The notes beneath the pieces are model-generated. The model was not told the origin of the DNA and searched no databases. It saw only the letters and a program-made list of their open reading frames with translations. This document shows positions 33,153-41,951 of a stretch of 64,000 nt of DNA, in pieces. Source of the DNA: Pedobacter sp. FW305-3-2-15-E-R2A2 (GTDB lineage Bacteria > Bacteroidota > Bacteroidia > Sphingobacteriales > Sphingobacteriaceae); NCBI RefSeq assembly GCF_038446955.1, contig NZ_CP151803.1, forward strand, positions 1,922,001-1,986,000. Reading direction: 5' to 3'. The position numbers were made by a program, and so were the translations under genes. Numbering within the stretch: the stretch's first letter is position 1; each line of letters begins with the position of its first letter.

Positions 33153-35319
33153 ATTTTACGTTGTTGTCAATTGGAAATTCTATCTCTATGGTGGTGCCTG
33201 TACCGGCAATGGAATCGATGTGCATCTTGCCACTCAGAAACTCAAGCCGCGACTGGACATTGTGGATTCCCGCTGATTTTCTGTCATTTGCAAGGTTAAG
33301 GTCAAAACCTTTGCCATCATCCTCTACTGTGATCAGGATCTGGTGATTGTATTCTGAAAGTTGTATCATAATTTGTGCAGCTTCAGCATGTTTCACCGCA
33401 TTGTTAACCAGTTCCTGAATGATCCGGTAAACCACTATTTGTTTTTCTTTTTCGAGGCTGTCTTTATAATTTACAAAATGGCAGGAGACCTCAAGTTCTT
33501 CGCTGCTCATCCGCGCTGCATATTCCTTCAGGGCTTCCTCAATGCCATATTTGTCCAGCAGCTCCGGCATCAGGTTATGAGCGATGCGGCGCAGTTCTAT
33601 TACAGCAACATCCAACTGATCCAGTGATTTGCTGACCGTACTTTTGGTCGTGTTATCCTGGTTGTTCAGCGTTAGTCCGGACAGCGTAATTTTTGTTCCG
33701 GATAAAATACCTCCCAGTCCGTCATGCAGGTCTCTCGCCAGGCGTGCACGTTCTGTTTCCTGTCCCTGAAGCATCGAACTTAAAACCTGCAGATTTTCTT
33801 TCTGCTTTAATGCTTTCAGGCGCTGCCGGTACGCATAATATACCAGCGCTGCAGCGATGATGAACGTTAGGATCAGCAGAAAGTAAACGGTATTCATCCT
33901 TGATTTGTAGGCAAGCTCTTTTTGGGAAATTGCGAGCTCTGCTGCACGTCGTTGTGTCTCAACGCGCGATAGTTTCAGCTCCTGTCCTCTGTTTTCTGCC
34001 TCGAGCTGGATCACCTCCATTTGCTGGCGCTGATTTTCTTTACTCAGTTTCAGGTTTTTCAGTTCCTGCCGCTGTGTAGCGGTAAGGGCATGCATCAGGG
34101 AGATTTGCTGTTGTTGCCTTTCTTTTTCAAACTGCGCTTCCAGCCTGCGGCCCTGTTCCATCTTGTTTGTATTATAAACCTCTTCATAGACCTTTACATA
34201 TTGTTTATAATAATGATAGGCCTCATTATATTGTCCTTCTGCTTCGTATACTTCTGCAAGTTTTTGGTACAGGCTTAGCGCAATGGTATTTTCTACCACT
34301 GCATCTTTTCCGAGTGCAGCTAAGGCAGCCAGCAGATATTTTTTAGCGGTTGTATTGTCGCCCGCTTTCATACTATATTCTGCCATAATTCCATAGGCTG
34401 AAGCCACCTGTGCAAATTGTGCGGTCTGCTGTCCGATTTCCAACCCCAATTGCGCGTACGCTATTGATTTTTCCTTATAGGATGGGGGATAAAACTGCAG
34501 GTAAAGATTGGCAAGGTTGATTGCTGCAAATGACAGATCGGAAGGCACTGCCATTTTATCTTTATTTTTCTGATAAAAGTGGATCGCCCGAAGGTAATAC
34601 CTTTCTGCCTGGTCGCGGAGCTTGTGTTGATCCGGTTGGTTGATGTATTGTTCCTGGTAATTATAGCCCATAGACATGAAGGCATCAAAGACGTCCATCG
34701 GCTTGTTCTTTGATTTGGCAATTTCCAACATGAGGGTGGCGTATTTTTCTTGCAGATCATAGGCCTTCCAATTCGAATATATGGAGGAGAGTTCTTTATA
34801 AATTGCTGTTTTTCTTGAAATGACGACTTCAGTTTGAGGAGCTTTATCAAAAAAAGTCAGGGCCTGCTGGAAACTCCGGATCGCCTGATGCTCCTGATCG
34901 TTCCGGGCATGCATCCAGCCCTCACAATACCTGACATAGCCCTTAATGCTTAGTTCTTTTGTTCGCTCCGCAAATCTTTTTGCCTGTTTCAGATATTTCA
35001 TAGCAGCTACAGTATCATCGAGTATTTTGCTGTTCATGGCAGCGATACCGCTTAATTGCGCCGCATATTGTCCGTCCGCTTTTTTGGCAGCACTATTGAT
35101 GTTTTTCTGCAATAATTGCATGGCTTCTTTCTTGCGGCCATTGAAGAAGAGGGCATGAGCATACTTACCTGCCAGCAAAAATTGTTCATCACTACCTGTT
35201 TTAACCTTATGGTAGGCGGTGGCTGCGGTTTCAACGGCATTCTGAGCCTTTGAATTCCAGGAAAGCCCCGTGAGCATCATGAACACCAGATAATATTGTA
35301 ATTTTTTAGGGGTTTTCAT
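33145..35319 (-). CDS. Sensor histidine kinase with TPR domain (NarX/DesK class)
   Basis: 724 aa. Signal peptide, then a TPR region (about 45-400, e.g. AMKYLKQAKRFAERTKELSI and YYLRAIHFYQKNKD), a coiled coil (about 400-470), one membrane span (about 478-498, VYFLLILTFIIAAALVYYAY) and a HisKA_3 domain with phospho-acceptor His in RLARDLHDGLGGILSG. The HATPase N-box is IQELVNNAVKHAEA and the G-box DDGKGFDL. The periplasmic TPR part should sense an envelope signal. The partner regulator is encoded directly downstream. Targets are unknown; the neighbouring WG-repeat and lipoprotein genes are candidates by position only. Confidence 0.92.
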   Translation of the reverse strand: MKTPKKLQYYLVFMMLTGLSWNSKAQNAVETAATAYHKVKTGSDEQFLLAGKYAHALFFNGRKKEAMQLLQKNINSAAKKADGQYAAQLSGIAAMNSKILDDTVAAMKYLKQAKRFAERTKELSIKGYVRYCEGWMHARNDQEHQAIRSFQQALTFFDKAPQTEVVISRKTAIYKELSSIYSNWKAYDLQEKYATLMLEIAKSKNKPMDVFDAFMSMGYNYQEQYINQPDQHKLRDQAERYYLRAIHFYQKNKDKMAVPSDLSFAAINLANLYLQFYPPSYKEKSIAYAQLGLEIGQQTAQFAQVASAYGIMAEYSMKAGDNTTAKKYLLAALAALGKDAVVENTIALSLYQKLAEVYEAEGQYNEAYHYYKQYVKVYEEVYNTNKMEQGRRLEAQFEKERQQQQISLMHALTATQRQELKNLKLSKENQRQQMEVIQLEAENRGQELKLSRVETQRRAAELAISQKELAYKSRMNTVYFLLILTFIIAAALVYYAYRQRLKALKQKENLQVLSSMLQGQETERARLARDLHDGLGGILSGTKITLSGLTLNNQDNTTKSTVSKSLDQLDVAVIELRRIAHNLMPELLDKYGIEEALKEYAARMSSEELEVSCHFVNYKDSLEKEKQIVVYRIIQELVNNAVKHAEAAQIMIQLSEYNHQILITVEDDGKGFDLNLANDRKSAGIHNVQSRLEFLSGKMHIDSIAGTGTTIEIEFPIDNNVKYG

Positions 35320-35479
35320 TGGTGATCTTCAGAGCAAGTTTCAAGCCAAGGAGATGCTAAAACCTGCTAAATGATTATGGGCTGCTATTTCTTGTTAACC
35401 AATGGTTGCTTGCTATTGTTCTTTCCTATAGCGCTTGCTTTAGTACTGCCTGGTGCAACGGTAGCTGAACATATTGAGG
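35320..35479. other. Upstream region of the histidine kinase gene
   Basis: 160 bp with no gene. It should hold the promoter for the kinase-regulator operon (minus strand). No clear box seen. Confidence 0.3.
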
Positions 35480-35707
35480 TCAGATTTCTTGCTTCTTCCA
35501 TTCCAACTTCATTCTGGTATAATGGGGATCAGATTCAGCCAATTTCCATTTTTCATAAAAGATATCTGCCGCTGCTGCTTTTTGTTGTTCGCCAGTTCCC
35601 CGATCGAGAGGAGCATGATTGTTAGTTTTATCATATTTCTTTCCGCCTTTGTAGTTCGCATAGCGTCTTGCCCGCGTGTAGCCCATTTGGAGATACTTCC
35701 TTGCCAT
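35480..35707 (-). pseudogene. DUF4385 C-terminal fragment
   Basis: 75 codons beginning MARKYLQMGYTRARRYANYK, followed by RGTGEQQKAAAADIFYEKWK. This matches my recollection of the DUF4385 C-terminus, where the family reads FVGADMARKFLQMGFTRARR. Just upstream in another frame is EMFGSRHKKQFV, which lines up with the residues before that motif, so a short deletion plus frameshift separates the two. The N-terminal half of the family is absent. Probably a decayed gene; the ATG used here is an internal Met. Confidence 0.6.
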
Positions 35708-35848
35708 ACAAATTGTTTTTTATGTCTGCTTCCAAACATTTCATCTTCGCAATGGTTAAAGGCTTGCGGAACAAGCGAAACGTGATTTGTTATCGGGCAT
35801 ACGGATTATTTGTGAAAGGTGGCAGTTTGAACTTTAATAAAAAGAACG

Positions 35849-36142
35849 ATGGAAGAAGCATTTAATATTAAAATTGGCTATGGAAGCAGAGAAGTCACGC
35901 TTACCATCCTGAGGCAGGCAGATTATTATAAAGTCATCTATTTCGGTGGAATTATTGGAGGCGTCCGATTCGCCGCCGACGGAGAATGGCAGCCAATTGA
36001 TCCGGAAGAAATGGAGGCCGGGGATTTACCGCAGTATACACCGGACCAAAAAGGAGAAAGAATTGAGATTGAGTTGAATGAACAAACAGTAGAAACTATT
36101 GGAAGTGAAATTGAGCTGCACCATCTGGAAGCTGAGGAATAA
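35849..36142 (+). CDS. Hypothetical protein, 97 aa
   Basis: Small acidic cytosolic protein: FNIKIGYGSREVTLTILRQA, VIYFGGIIGGVRFAADGEW and ERIEIELNEQTVETIGSEIE. No known domain recognised. ATG 35849. Single gene. Confidence 0.65.
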   Translation: MEEAFNIKIGYGSREVTLTILRQADYYKVIYFGGIIGGVRFAADGEWQPIDPEEMEAGDLPQYTPDQKGERIEIELNEQTVETIGSEIELHHLEAEE

Positions 36143-36221
36143 GTTGCGATAGCTAAGCATTGAAATTGGTACAACCAAAAACTATTCACCAGCTCAATTT
36201 GTGTTGTGTAACACCTAAATT

Positions 36222-36395
36222 ATGGAACCCCCCGTTGCCGGATTTTTTAATCTTTTCCGGATATGGAAAGGGAAGGAATTTCTCGAAGTATTTACACTGC
36301 AGCAGAATAAATATGGTTTTATGGGAGGAGGAATTGTTCGTGGACAGGGACTTAGCATTCGTTATAAGATACATCAGTGTTTATGCATCCGCTGA
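36222..36395 (+). CDS. Possible small protein or gene fragment, 57 aa
   Basis: ATG 36222 to TGA 36395: MEPPVAGFFNLFRIWKGKEF, LEVFTLQQNKYGFMGGGIVR and GQGLSIRYKI. The composition looks coding-like, but there is no clear ribosome site and no family match. It may equally be a remnant. Confidence 0.3.
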   Translation: MEPPVAGFFNLFRIWKGKEFLEVFTLQQNKYGFMGGGIVRGQGLSIRYKIHQCLCIR

Positions 36396-36449
36396 TTTTA
36401 TTAAAGGTATTTGCAAGTGAATAATCCAAAGTATTGCCGCCCGTTGTTC

Positions 36450-36659
36450 TTATTTATCGTTTACGAACTCTAAAATGTCCCCAGGTTGGCAGTCTAAGGC
36501 TTTACAAATAGCTTCCAGGGTACTAAACCGGATTGCCTTTGCCTTTCCGGTTTTTAGAATAGACAGGTTAGATAATGTCAAATCAACTCTTTCAGAAAGT
36601 TCATTCAGCGAAATTTTTCGCTTCGCCATCATCACGTCTAAGTTTACAATGATTGGCAT
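36450..36659 (-). CDS. XRE-type (Cro/CI) small transcriptional regulator
   Basis: 69 aa. A single HTH domain: KRKISLNELSERVDLTLSNL, SILKTGKAKAIRFSTLEAI and CKALDCQPGDILEF. YozG-like. It starts 3 bp after the DUF2975 stop, the usual arrangement for this pair. Confidence 0.88.
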   Translation of the reverse strand: MPIIVNLDVMMAKRKISLNELSERVDLTLSNLSILKTGKAKAIRFSTLEAICKALDCQPGDILEFVNDK

Positions 36660-36662
36660 AGC

Positions 36663-37199
36663 TTAAATAGTTAAGTCGTTTTCGTTCTGGATTTCTACCC
36701 CCTTTTTAAATATAGTTGCAATGACATAGACTACTGCTGCCATTAGTATAAATGCCTGCCCGTCTGTCCAAAACTCATTAAGGTTGCCAATATTGTAGCC
36801 ATAATTTTTAAAGTCACTGGCTGTTTGTTGCGCGATATAACTAAGCAGGCCAATAGAGAAAGTAAAGTAACTGATTTTCGTGATTTGATTGGAGACGAAA
36901 GTGTTGAAAGGCTTTGACAGATCTAACTTGTGTAATAGCATGACGACTATATAAAATAAATAGGCTTTCAGAAGTGATATTAATAAGATAAAGCTATAGA
37001 TACTGAAAAAAGCCCATTTGCTGCTATTATACATTTGGCTCAAGTCCAGTTTTTGATAGAGTTTTGCAACAAATTCAGGCTTGAAGACGCTAAAAATGAA
37101 ATTGACCAGGAAGGCACCTGCTTCTATACACAATCCTACGAAGATGATCCATGCAATAATATGCAGGCCTTTAAATACGATGTTGTTTGTTTTTGACAT
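36663..37199 (-). CDS. DUF2975 membrane protein
   Basis: 178 aa with four membrane segments (about 10-34, 55-80, 103-125, 145-165). DUF2975 proteins are typically paired with a small XRE regulator, as here. They are thought to be part of an uncharacterised membrane-linked regulatory module. It is the first gene of the two-gene operon. Confidence 0.85.
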   Translation of the reverse strand: MSKTNNIVFKGLHIIAWIIFVGLCIEAGAFLVNFIFSVFKPEFVAKLYQKLDLSQMYNSSKWAFFSIYSFILLISLLKAYLFYIVVMLLHKLDLSKPFNTFVSNQITKISYFTFSIGLLSYIAQQTASDFKNYGYNIGNLNEFWTDGQAFILMAAVVYVIATIFKKGVEIQNENDLTI

Positions 37200-37337
37200 G
37201 GTAGTAAAATTTAAATCATACCTAAAGGTAATAAATATTTATTGATAAACAATAAATATAGGTTTTTTTTCAATAAAAACACATTTGCTCAACTTTACCG
37301 TACCGCTGTCGTATTTCACCCACTAAATTTGCTCCGG

Positions 37338-38438
37338 CTATTTAATACATTCTTTATTAAAAATCAGATTTGGATAATCAATATAACCCTTATCTCCACC
37401 GTGGTAGAACGTTTCCTCATCCCAGTCTGCCAATGGACTATCATTTTTTATGCGTTCCACCAAATCAGGATTTGAAATATACAGTTTGCCAAAAGCCACA
37501 AAATCTACAAACCGATTTTGCAAAATCTCTTCAGCAGTTTCTACTGTAAAGCCACCGGCAATTATAATGATGTTTTTAAAAAGCTGTCGAGCGCTGTGGA
37601 GAAAACTTACCGGAATCGAGTCTTTTCCATTTGTAATTGCATTGGAAAAGTGGAGGTATAAAATATCTAATTTCTGTAACTCTTCAAGAATATACTGGTG
37701 TGTCGCCAGCTCTTCCCGATAAGGTTTCAAATCATAAATTTCACGAAAAGGCGAAAGCCTGATTCCTACTTTGTTTTTCCCGGCTACAGCAACCACTTCC
37801 TGCATTACTTCCAGCAAAAAACGCGTTCTGTTGTGGATGCTCCCTCCGTATTTATCTGTTCTGATGTTACTAAGAGGGTTGATAAATTGGTCGATCAGAA
37901 AACCATGTGCTGCATGAATTTCAATACCATCAAATCCTACTTCTAATGCATTTATTGTCGCCTGTTTAAAAGCATTTACCCACAATGGAATTTCATCAAT
38001 GTTTATAGAAACCGGCACTGTCATGAGTTGATGAGTACGATCAGGAATACGAATGGTTTCATTCACTGGTATCGCCGATGGCGCTACCAAAGGCTCATTG
38101 TTTTGTATTGCCGGATGTCCGATACGACCAGCCTGAACCAATTGAGCAAAGATTTTTCCTCCCTTTGCATGTACGGCGTCTACCACTTTTTTCCAGGCAT
38201 TTTTTTGTTCTTCATTGTATATTCCCGGGGTATCCATATAAGCACCGCCATTAGAAGAAATGGCAATATTATCTGTTATTAATAATCCAGCGCTGGCCCT
38301 TTGTTGATAATACGTAACCATAGATAGGGGAGGGATTCCTTTAATGGCCCTGCGACGATTCATTGGAGCCATTACAACTCTGTTAGCAAAAGAAACATTT
38401 TCATTAATAAATGGCCTGACTAATTTTTTCTGTGACAT
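37338..38438 (-). CDS. Old Yellow Enzyme family ene-reductase (NemA-like)
   Basis: 366 aa. FMN-dependent TIM barrel: NRVVMAPMNRRRA near the N-terminus, FAQLVQAGRIGHP, the substrate-binding motif IHAAHGFLIDQFINPLSN, GIRLSPF, IIIAGGFTVETAEEIL and VAFGKLYISNPDL. The usual His-x-x-Asn substrate pair is His-x-x-His, as in many NemA homologues. It reduces activated C=C bonds with NAD(P)H. It is divergent from an AraC regulator with 81 bp between starts. Confidence 0.9.
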   Translation of the reverse strand: MSQKKLVRPFINENVSFANRVVMAPMNRRRAIKGIPPLSMVTYYQQRASAGLLITDNIAISSNGGAYMDTPGIYNEEQKNAWKKVVDAVHAKGGKIFAQLVQAGRIGHPAIQNNEPLVAPSAIPVNETIRIPDRTHQLMTVPVSINIDEIPLWVNAFKQATINALEVGFDGIEIHAAHGFLIDQFINPLSNIRTDKYGGSIHNRTRFLLEVMQEVVAVAGKNKVGIRLSPFREIYDLKPYREELATHQYILEELQKLDILYLHFSNAITNGKDSIPVSFLHSARQLFKNIIIIAGGFTVETAEEILQNRFVDFVAFGKLYISNPDLVERIKNDSPLADWDEETFYHGGDKGYIDYPNLIFNKECIK

Positions 38439-38519
38439 GATATTTTTTTTACCAAAATTAGTCTTAAGTGATATGTGAAAACATGGATAAAGAATGGTTT
38501 TTTTTGTACATTTCGACTA

Positions 38520-39377
38520 ATGAAGACTAAACATTTACATAAACCTTTAGACATCTTTGTCTCCAATATGGAGCACTGGAATGAGCGTCCACTGATCTAT
38601 CAGTTCTTCGAAATTGTACAGATTATAGATGGAGAAGGCATTAGGATTGTAAATGACAACAAATTCCCCTATAGCAAAGGAAGTGTATTTTTATTCACCC
38701 CCTTGGATTGCAGAGGTTTTGAAAGTACGACGGATACCCGTTATTGTTCCATCCGTTTTTCTGAAGTCTTTCTTGAACAATATAAAACCCAACAGGAAAA
38801 AGAGAAACTGATACAATGGTTGAAACAATTAGAAACTATTTTCTCCAGCCATAACCGTTTTGATCAGGTCTTGATTAAAGAGAAGAGAGATTGTGATATG
38901 ATTGCCGGATTAATTGAAAACATGTTGATCGAGTACAACAACAAGCCTTCCTATTACGATGAAAATATACAGCATTTGGTGATTCTTGTGTTAAATATCA
39001 TCTCCCGCAACGTTAATCCTCAGCGGATCACCTCTCCTGCAAAAATGGAGGAGCCTCTGATTAATAAAATGTTGGTTTATCTGCACCAAAATATTGGTTG
39101 TCCGAAAAATTTAAGAATAAAGCACCTTGCAGAACAATTTAACTTGTCTGCAAACTATATAGGTGAATATTTTAAAAACCTGACCGGAGACAGTCTACAC
39201 TGCTACCTGACCCAATATAAAATGAATATTGTGGAACAGCGGTTAACCTATAGCGAGCAATCCATCGGGCAAATCGCCGATGATTTAGGCTTCTCTGATG
39301 AAAGTCATTTAAGCCGGCAATTCAAAAAACATAAAGGGATAACCGCTGTTACTTACAGAAAACAGTTTAAATATTAA
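38520..39377 (+). CDS. AraC-family transcriptional regulator
   Basis: 285 aa from ATG 38520 (MKTKHLHKPLDIFVSN); a GTG 15 codons upstream is less likely. N-terminal cupin-like sensing domain and a C-terminal double HTH (LRIKHLAEQFNLSANYIGEY and SIGQIADDLGFSDESHLSRQ). Its divergent position suggests control of the ene-reductase gene. Confidence 0.9.
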   Translation: MKTKHLHKPLDIFVSNMEHWNERPLIYQFFEIVQIIDGEGIRIVNDNKFPYSKGSVFLFTPLDCRGFESTTDTRYCSIRFSEVFLEQYKTQQEKEKLIQWLKQLETIFSSHNRFDQVLIKEKRDCDMIAGLIENMLIEYNNKPSYYDENIQHLVILVLNIISRNVNPQRITSPAKMEEPLINKMLVYLHQNIGCPKNLRIKHLAEQFNLSANYIGEYFKNLTGDSLHCYLTQYKMNIVEQRLTYSEQSIGQIADDLGFSDESHLSRQFKKHKGITAVTYRKQFKY

Positions 39378-39547
39378 AATTGACGAAGTAAACGAATAAA
39401 CTACAGAATCGGTATAAAATAATCCACAATACATTTTTTCTCGGGATGTAGCCTGTAATCTAAGCTTACCATTTTTAAGAATCTGTTTGTCGCCATTTTT
39501 TGGTAATATGATTCCCGACAATAAACGAGGAAAGAAGAACCGAGACA

Positions 39548-39880
39548 TTAAATCTTTTTTTTGAGTTTTTTCGGCTTAGGATCAGGGAGTTCATTTACTG
39601 TAACCTTTACCAAACCTGAAACCCATTCGTGATCATCCAATTCCTCCTGTATTAAAAAATATGATTTAGCTCCGGGAAAAGGAGGTGCTAAGTTTGGTTT
39701 TCCAATAAATGCCTGGCCTGCTTCCGTGGGTTTGATCAATAGCCTATTGTCACATACCAATGCAAAGATCCGAATCCCGGCATACAGGCCGTACTCACCA
39801 AACATTTTTTTATAGCTGATACCAGCGGGATGATTGATCTGGTCGATAATGTAATCTATGTATTTCTGATCCGTTGCCAT
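39548..39880 (-). CDS. TfoX N-terminal-domain protein
   Basis: 110 aa from ATG 39880; the frame runs 8 codons further up. TfoX_N domain: YIIDQINHPAGISYKKMFGE, YGLYAGIRIFALVCDNRLLI and KSYFLIQEELDD, ending in a lysine-rich tail KPKKLKKK. The C-terminal TfoX domain is absent. In gamma-proteobacteria TfoX acts in competence; in Bacteroidota the role of N-domain-only proteins is unknown. An inverted repeat precedes the start. Confidence 0.85.
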   Translation of the reverse strand: MATDQKYIDYIIDQINHPAGISYKKMFGEYGLYAGIRIFALVCDNRLLIKPTEAGQAFIGKPNLAPPFPGAKSYFLIQEELDDHEWVSGLVKVTVNELPDPKPKKLKKKI

Positions 39881-39887
39881 ATGGTTA

Positions 39888-39936
39888 AAAATTGGGTAGC
39901 ACAAATTAGAGAAAAGTAATCTTGCTACCCAATTTT
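39888..39936 (-). promoter_or_regulatory. 13-bp inverted repeat in the leader of the TfoX-like gene
   Basis: AAAATTGGGTAGC at 39888-39900 and GCTACCCAATTTT at 39924-39936 form a perfect 13-bp stem with a 23-nt loop, 7 bp upstream of the ATG on the minus strand. It could be an operator or a leader hairpin. Confidence 0.45.
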
Positions 39937-40043
39937 CAGATTACATTTTTATTGCTGAAATCCAGGGGAAATTTATTATTGTATTAAACTATTCTGCTCT
40001 TATATATTTTTTTGGGTTTGACTTTGATTTAAAAATTGGATGT

Positions 40044-40586
40044 TTATCCAATCGTTTTAAACAAGTCCTGGATTCTATCGAATTTGGCGCTATAGGTAAA
40101 CTTAGATTTTTCCAGAACCTTTCTAGCCGCAATATTCTTGCTGTGCACTATTGCTCCGATGCTGGTGATACCCTGGTCTAATATCAAGTCAATAATAGGG
40201 GGTAAGATATTACTCATGATAGCGCATCCGCAGGAGTTACCACTTAGATAAAACTCAATGAAAAAGGGGTAATGCTCAATTTTATAATGTTCCATAGCTA
40301 CGTTCGGAGATATGAGGTCAATAAGTCCGATTACTTTACCTGAATTTTTTTTAGTTATAAAATGGAGGTAGTTACGATTTGAATGGTAGTTGATGATCAT
40401 ATTATTCAAAAAGACTCCAGCTTCAGAAAGATTGTTCAAACGCTTGCTTGGCAGAAATTTTAGGGTCTTTTCATCAGAAAGAATTTTATAAATATCATTT
40501 ACGATATCGTCATATCTATTCAGATCTTCCGGACGCAAGGGGTGAATCAATAAATTCTCATTTTCAAAAGAAACAGGCTTAAACAT
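40044..40586 (-). CDS. GNAT-family acetyltransferase
   Basis: 180 aa. FENENLLIHPLRPEDLNRYD, KNSGKVIGLIDLI and SIGAIVHSKNIAARKVLEKS match the RimJ/RimL-type GNAT fold (beta-bulge and acetyl-CoA region). The usual RxxGxG motif is weak (SGNSCGCAIM). Substrate unknown. It is divergent from the dinB gene with 203 bp between starts. Confidence 0.8.
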   Translation of the reverse strand: MFKPVSFENENLLIHPLRPEDLNRYDDIVNDIYKILSDEKTLKFLPSKRLNNLSEAGVFLNNMIINYHSNRNYLHFITKKNSGKVIGLIDLISPNVAMEHYKIEHYPFFIEFYLSGNSCGCAIMSNILPPIIDLILDQGITSIGAIVHSKNIAARKVLEKSKFTYSAKFDRIQDLFKTIG

Positions 40587-40745
40587 GTGAGATCCCTAAG
40601 CAGATTCCATGCCATTAAGGGATATTATTACGGCGCCAATGATGGTAACATTAAATCTCTTAATTATACAAGCTATTGTCGCCATTTTTATAAAGAAACT
40701 ACACAAGGGTAAATCGCTAAAAAAACTGGAAGATCAATCAGAATA

Positions 40746-40768
40746 CTAAAAATATTAGCATAACTTTG
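40746..40768 (+). promoter_or_regulatory. Candidate promoter and dyad upstream of dinB
   Basis: TAACTTTG at 40761-40768 fits the -7 box TAnnTTTG, 21 bp before the dinB ATG. It is preceded by the dyad CTAA-N5-TTAG (40746-40758), which overlaps the spacer and could be a repressor site. No good -33 TTTG was seen, as might be expected for a regulated promoter. Confidence 0.4.
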
Positions 40769-40789
40769 TCGCTACCTAAATTTTAAATC

Positions 40790-41947
40790 ATGGATAGCGG
40801 CAAGCAAATCATCCACATGGATCAGGATGCTTTTTTTGTTTCAGTTGAGGTAAGAAAAGATGCCTCATTAAAGGGGAAGCCAGTAATTATCGGAGGAACT
40901 TCTGACAGAGGTGTCGTTGCCTCCTGTAGTTATGAAGCCCGCAAGTTTGGAATACACTCCGCTATGCCTTCCCGCATGGCTAAGATGCTTTGCCCTCATG
41001 CTACCTTTATAAAGGGAAATATGGACGAGTATTCAAAAGCCTCCCATGAAATTACAGCGATCATCCGTGAAAAAGTGCCGCTTTTTGAAAAGGCGAGCAT
41101 TGATGAACACTATATTGATATGACTGGCATGGACCGGTTTCATAACTGTATGCAATATGCCCACGAATTAAGGCAAACCATTATCAAGGAAATGGATTTA
41201 CCTATTTCTTTCGGACTTTCCGTCAATAAGACCGTAGCTAAAATGGTTACCAATGAATGTAAGCCCGGTGGCGAGAGGAACGTGAAACAGCAAGAAGTAC
41301 AGCCTTTTTTAAATCCACTATCTATTCGTAAAATACCGGGCTTAGGCGAAAAAACGTTCGTCAAGCTTAGTGATATGGGCATTAAAAAAATCATCACCCT
41401 GTCACAGATCCATCCGGATCAGATGAATTCACTTTTGGGTAAATCCGGGCTCTCGTTGCTGCAAAAGGCAAAGGGTATTGACAATAGCCTGGTCATTCCT
41501 TATACAGAACAAAAGTCAATTGGTACCCAATGCACCTTTCATGCGGATTCCATTGATATCGACATGATCAATAACTTACTGGTCGCTCAGGTGATGGATA
41601 TTGCTTATCAGCTTAGAGAAAAAAAGAAGCTTTGCGCCTGCGTCACTGTTACGATCCGGTACGCCAATTTTGAAACGGAAACTAAACAGACTACCATTTC
41701 TTATACCTCATTGGATAGCGTACTGATAGCTACCGTAAAAGATTTGTTCAAAAAAATATATAACCGCAGGATGCTTTTGAGGCTCGTAGGCGTTAGCTTA
41801 TCCAATTTAGTAACAGGTTTTGAACAGATTGATCTGTACAGTGAATCCCAGGAGCAATACAGTCTGGTCCAGGCATTAGATAAAATCAGGAGACGTTTCG
41901 GGCAGGACGCGGTAACCAGAGCCTCCACAATGGACATTAAATTATAA
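40790..41947 (+). CDS. dinB: DNA polymerase IV-type translesion polymerase (Y family)
   Basis: 385 aa. The Y-family active site is complete: MDQDAFFVSVE (Asp), SIDEHYIDMTGMD (Asp-Glu of SxDE) and VVASCSYEARKFGI (Tyr and Arg contacting dNTP). HhH region KIPGLGEKTFVKL, then the little-finger domain (about 240-350). The DEHY variant of DEAY is known in Bacteroidota homologues. It performs error-prone bypass synthesis. It lies 4 bp before a DnaE gene, an arrangement like ImuB-DnaE2 cassettes, so the two probably act together after DNA damage. Confidence 0.92.
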   Translation: MDSGKQIIHMDQDAFFVSVEVRKDASLKGKPVIIGGTSDRGVVASCSYEARKFGIHSAMPSRMAKMLCPHATFIKGNMDEYSKASHEITAIIREKVPLFEKASIDEHYIDMTGMDRFHNCMQYAHELRQTIIKEMDLPISFGLSVNKTVAKMVTNECKPGGERNVKQQEVQPFLNPLSIRKIPGLGEKTFVKLSDMGIKKIITLSQIHPDQMNSLLGKSGLSLLQKAKGIDNSLVIPYTEQKSIGTQCTFHADSIDIDMINNLLVAQVMDIAYQLREKKKLCACVTVTIRYANFETETKQTTISYTSLDSVLIATVKDLFKKIYNRRMLLRLVGVSLSNLVTGFEQIDLYSESQEQYSLVQALDKIRRRFGQDAVTRASTMDIKL

Positions 41948-41951
41948 TCCT

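Noticed and set aside
34461..34850. 129-codon frame inside the histidine kinase gene
   Set aside because: Same strand, different frame, entirely inside the TPR part of a well-supported kinase gene.
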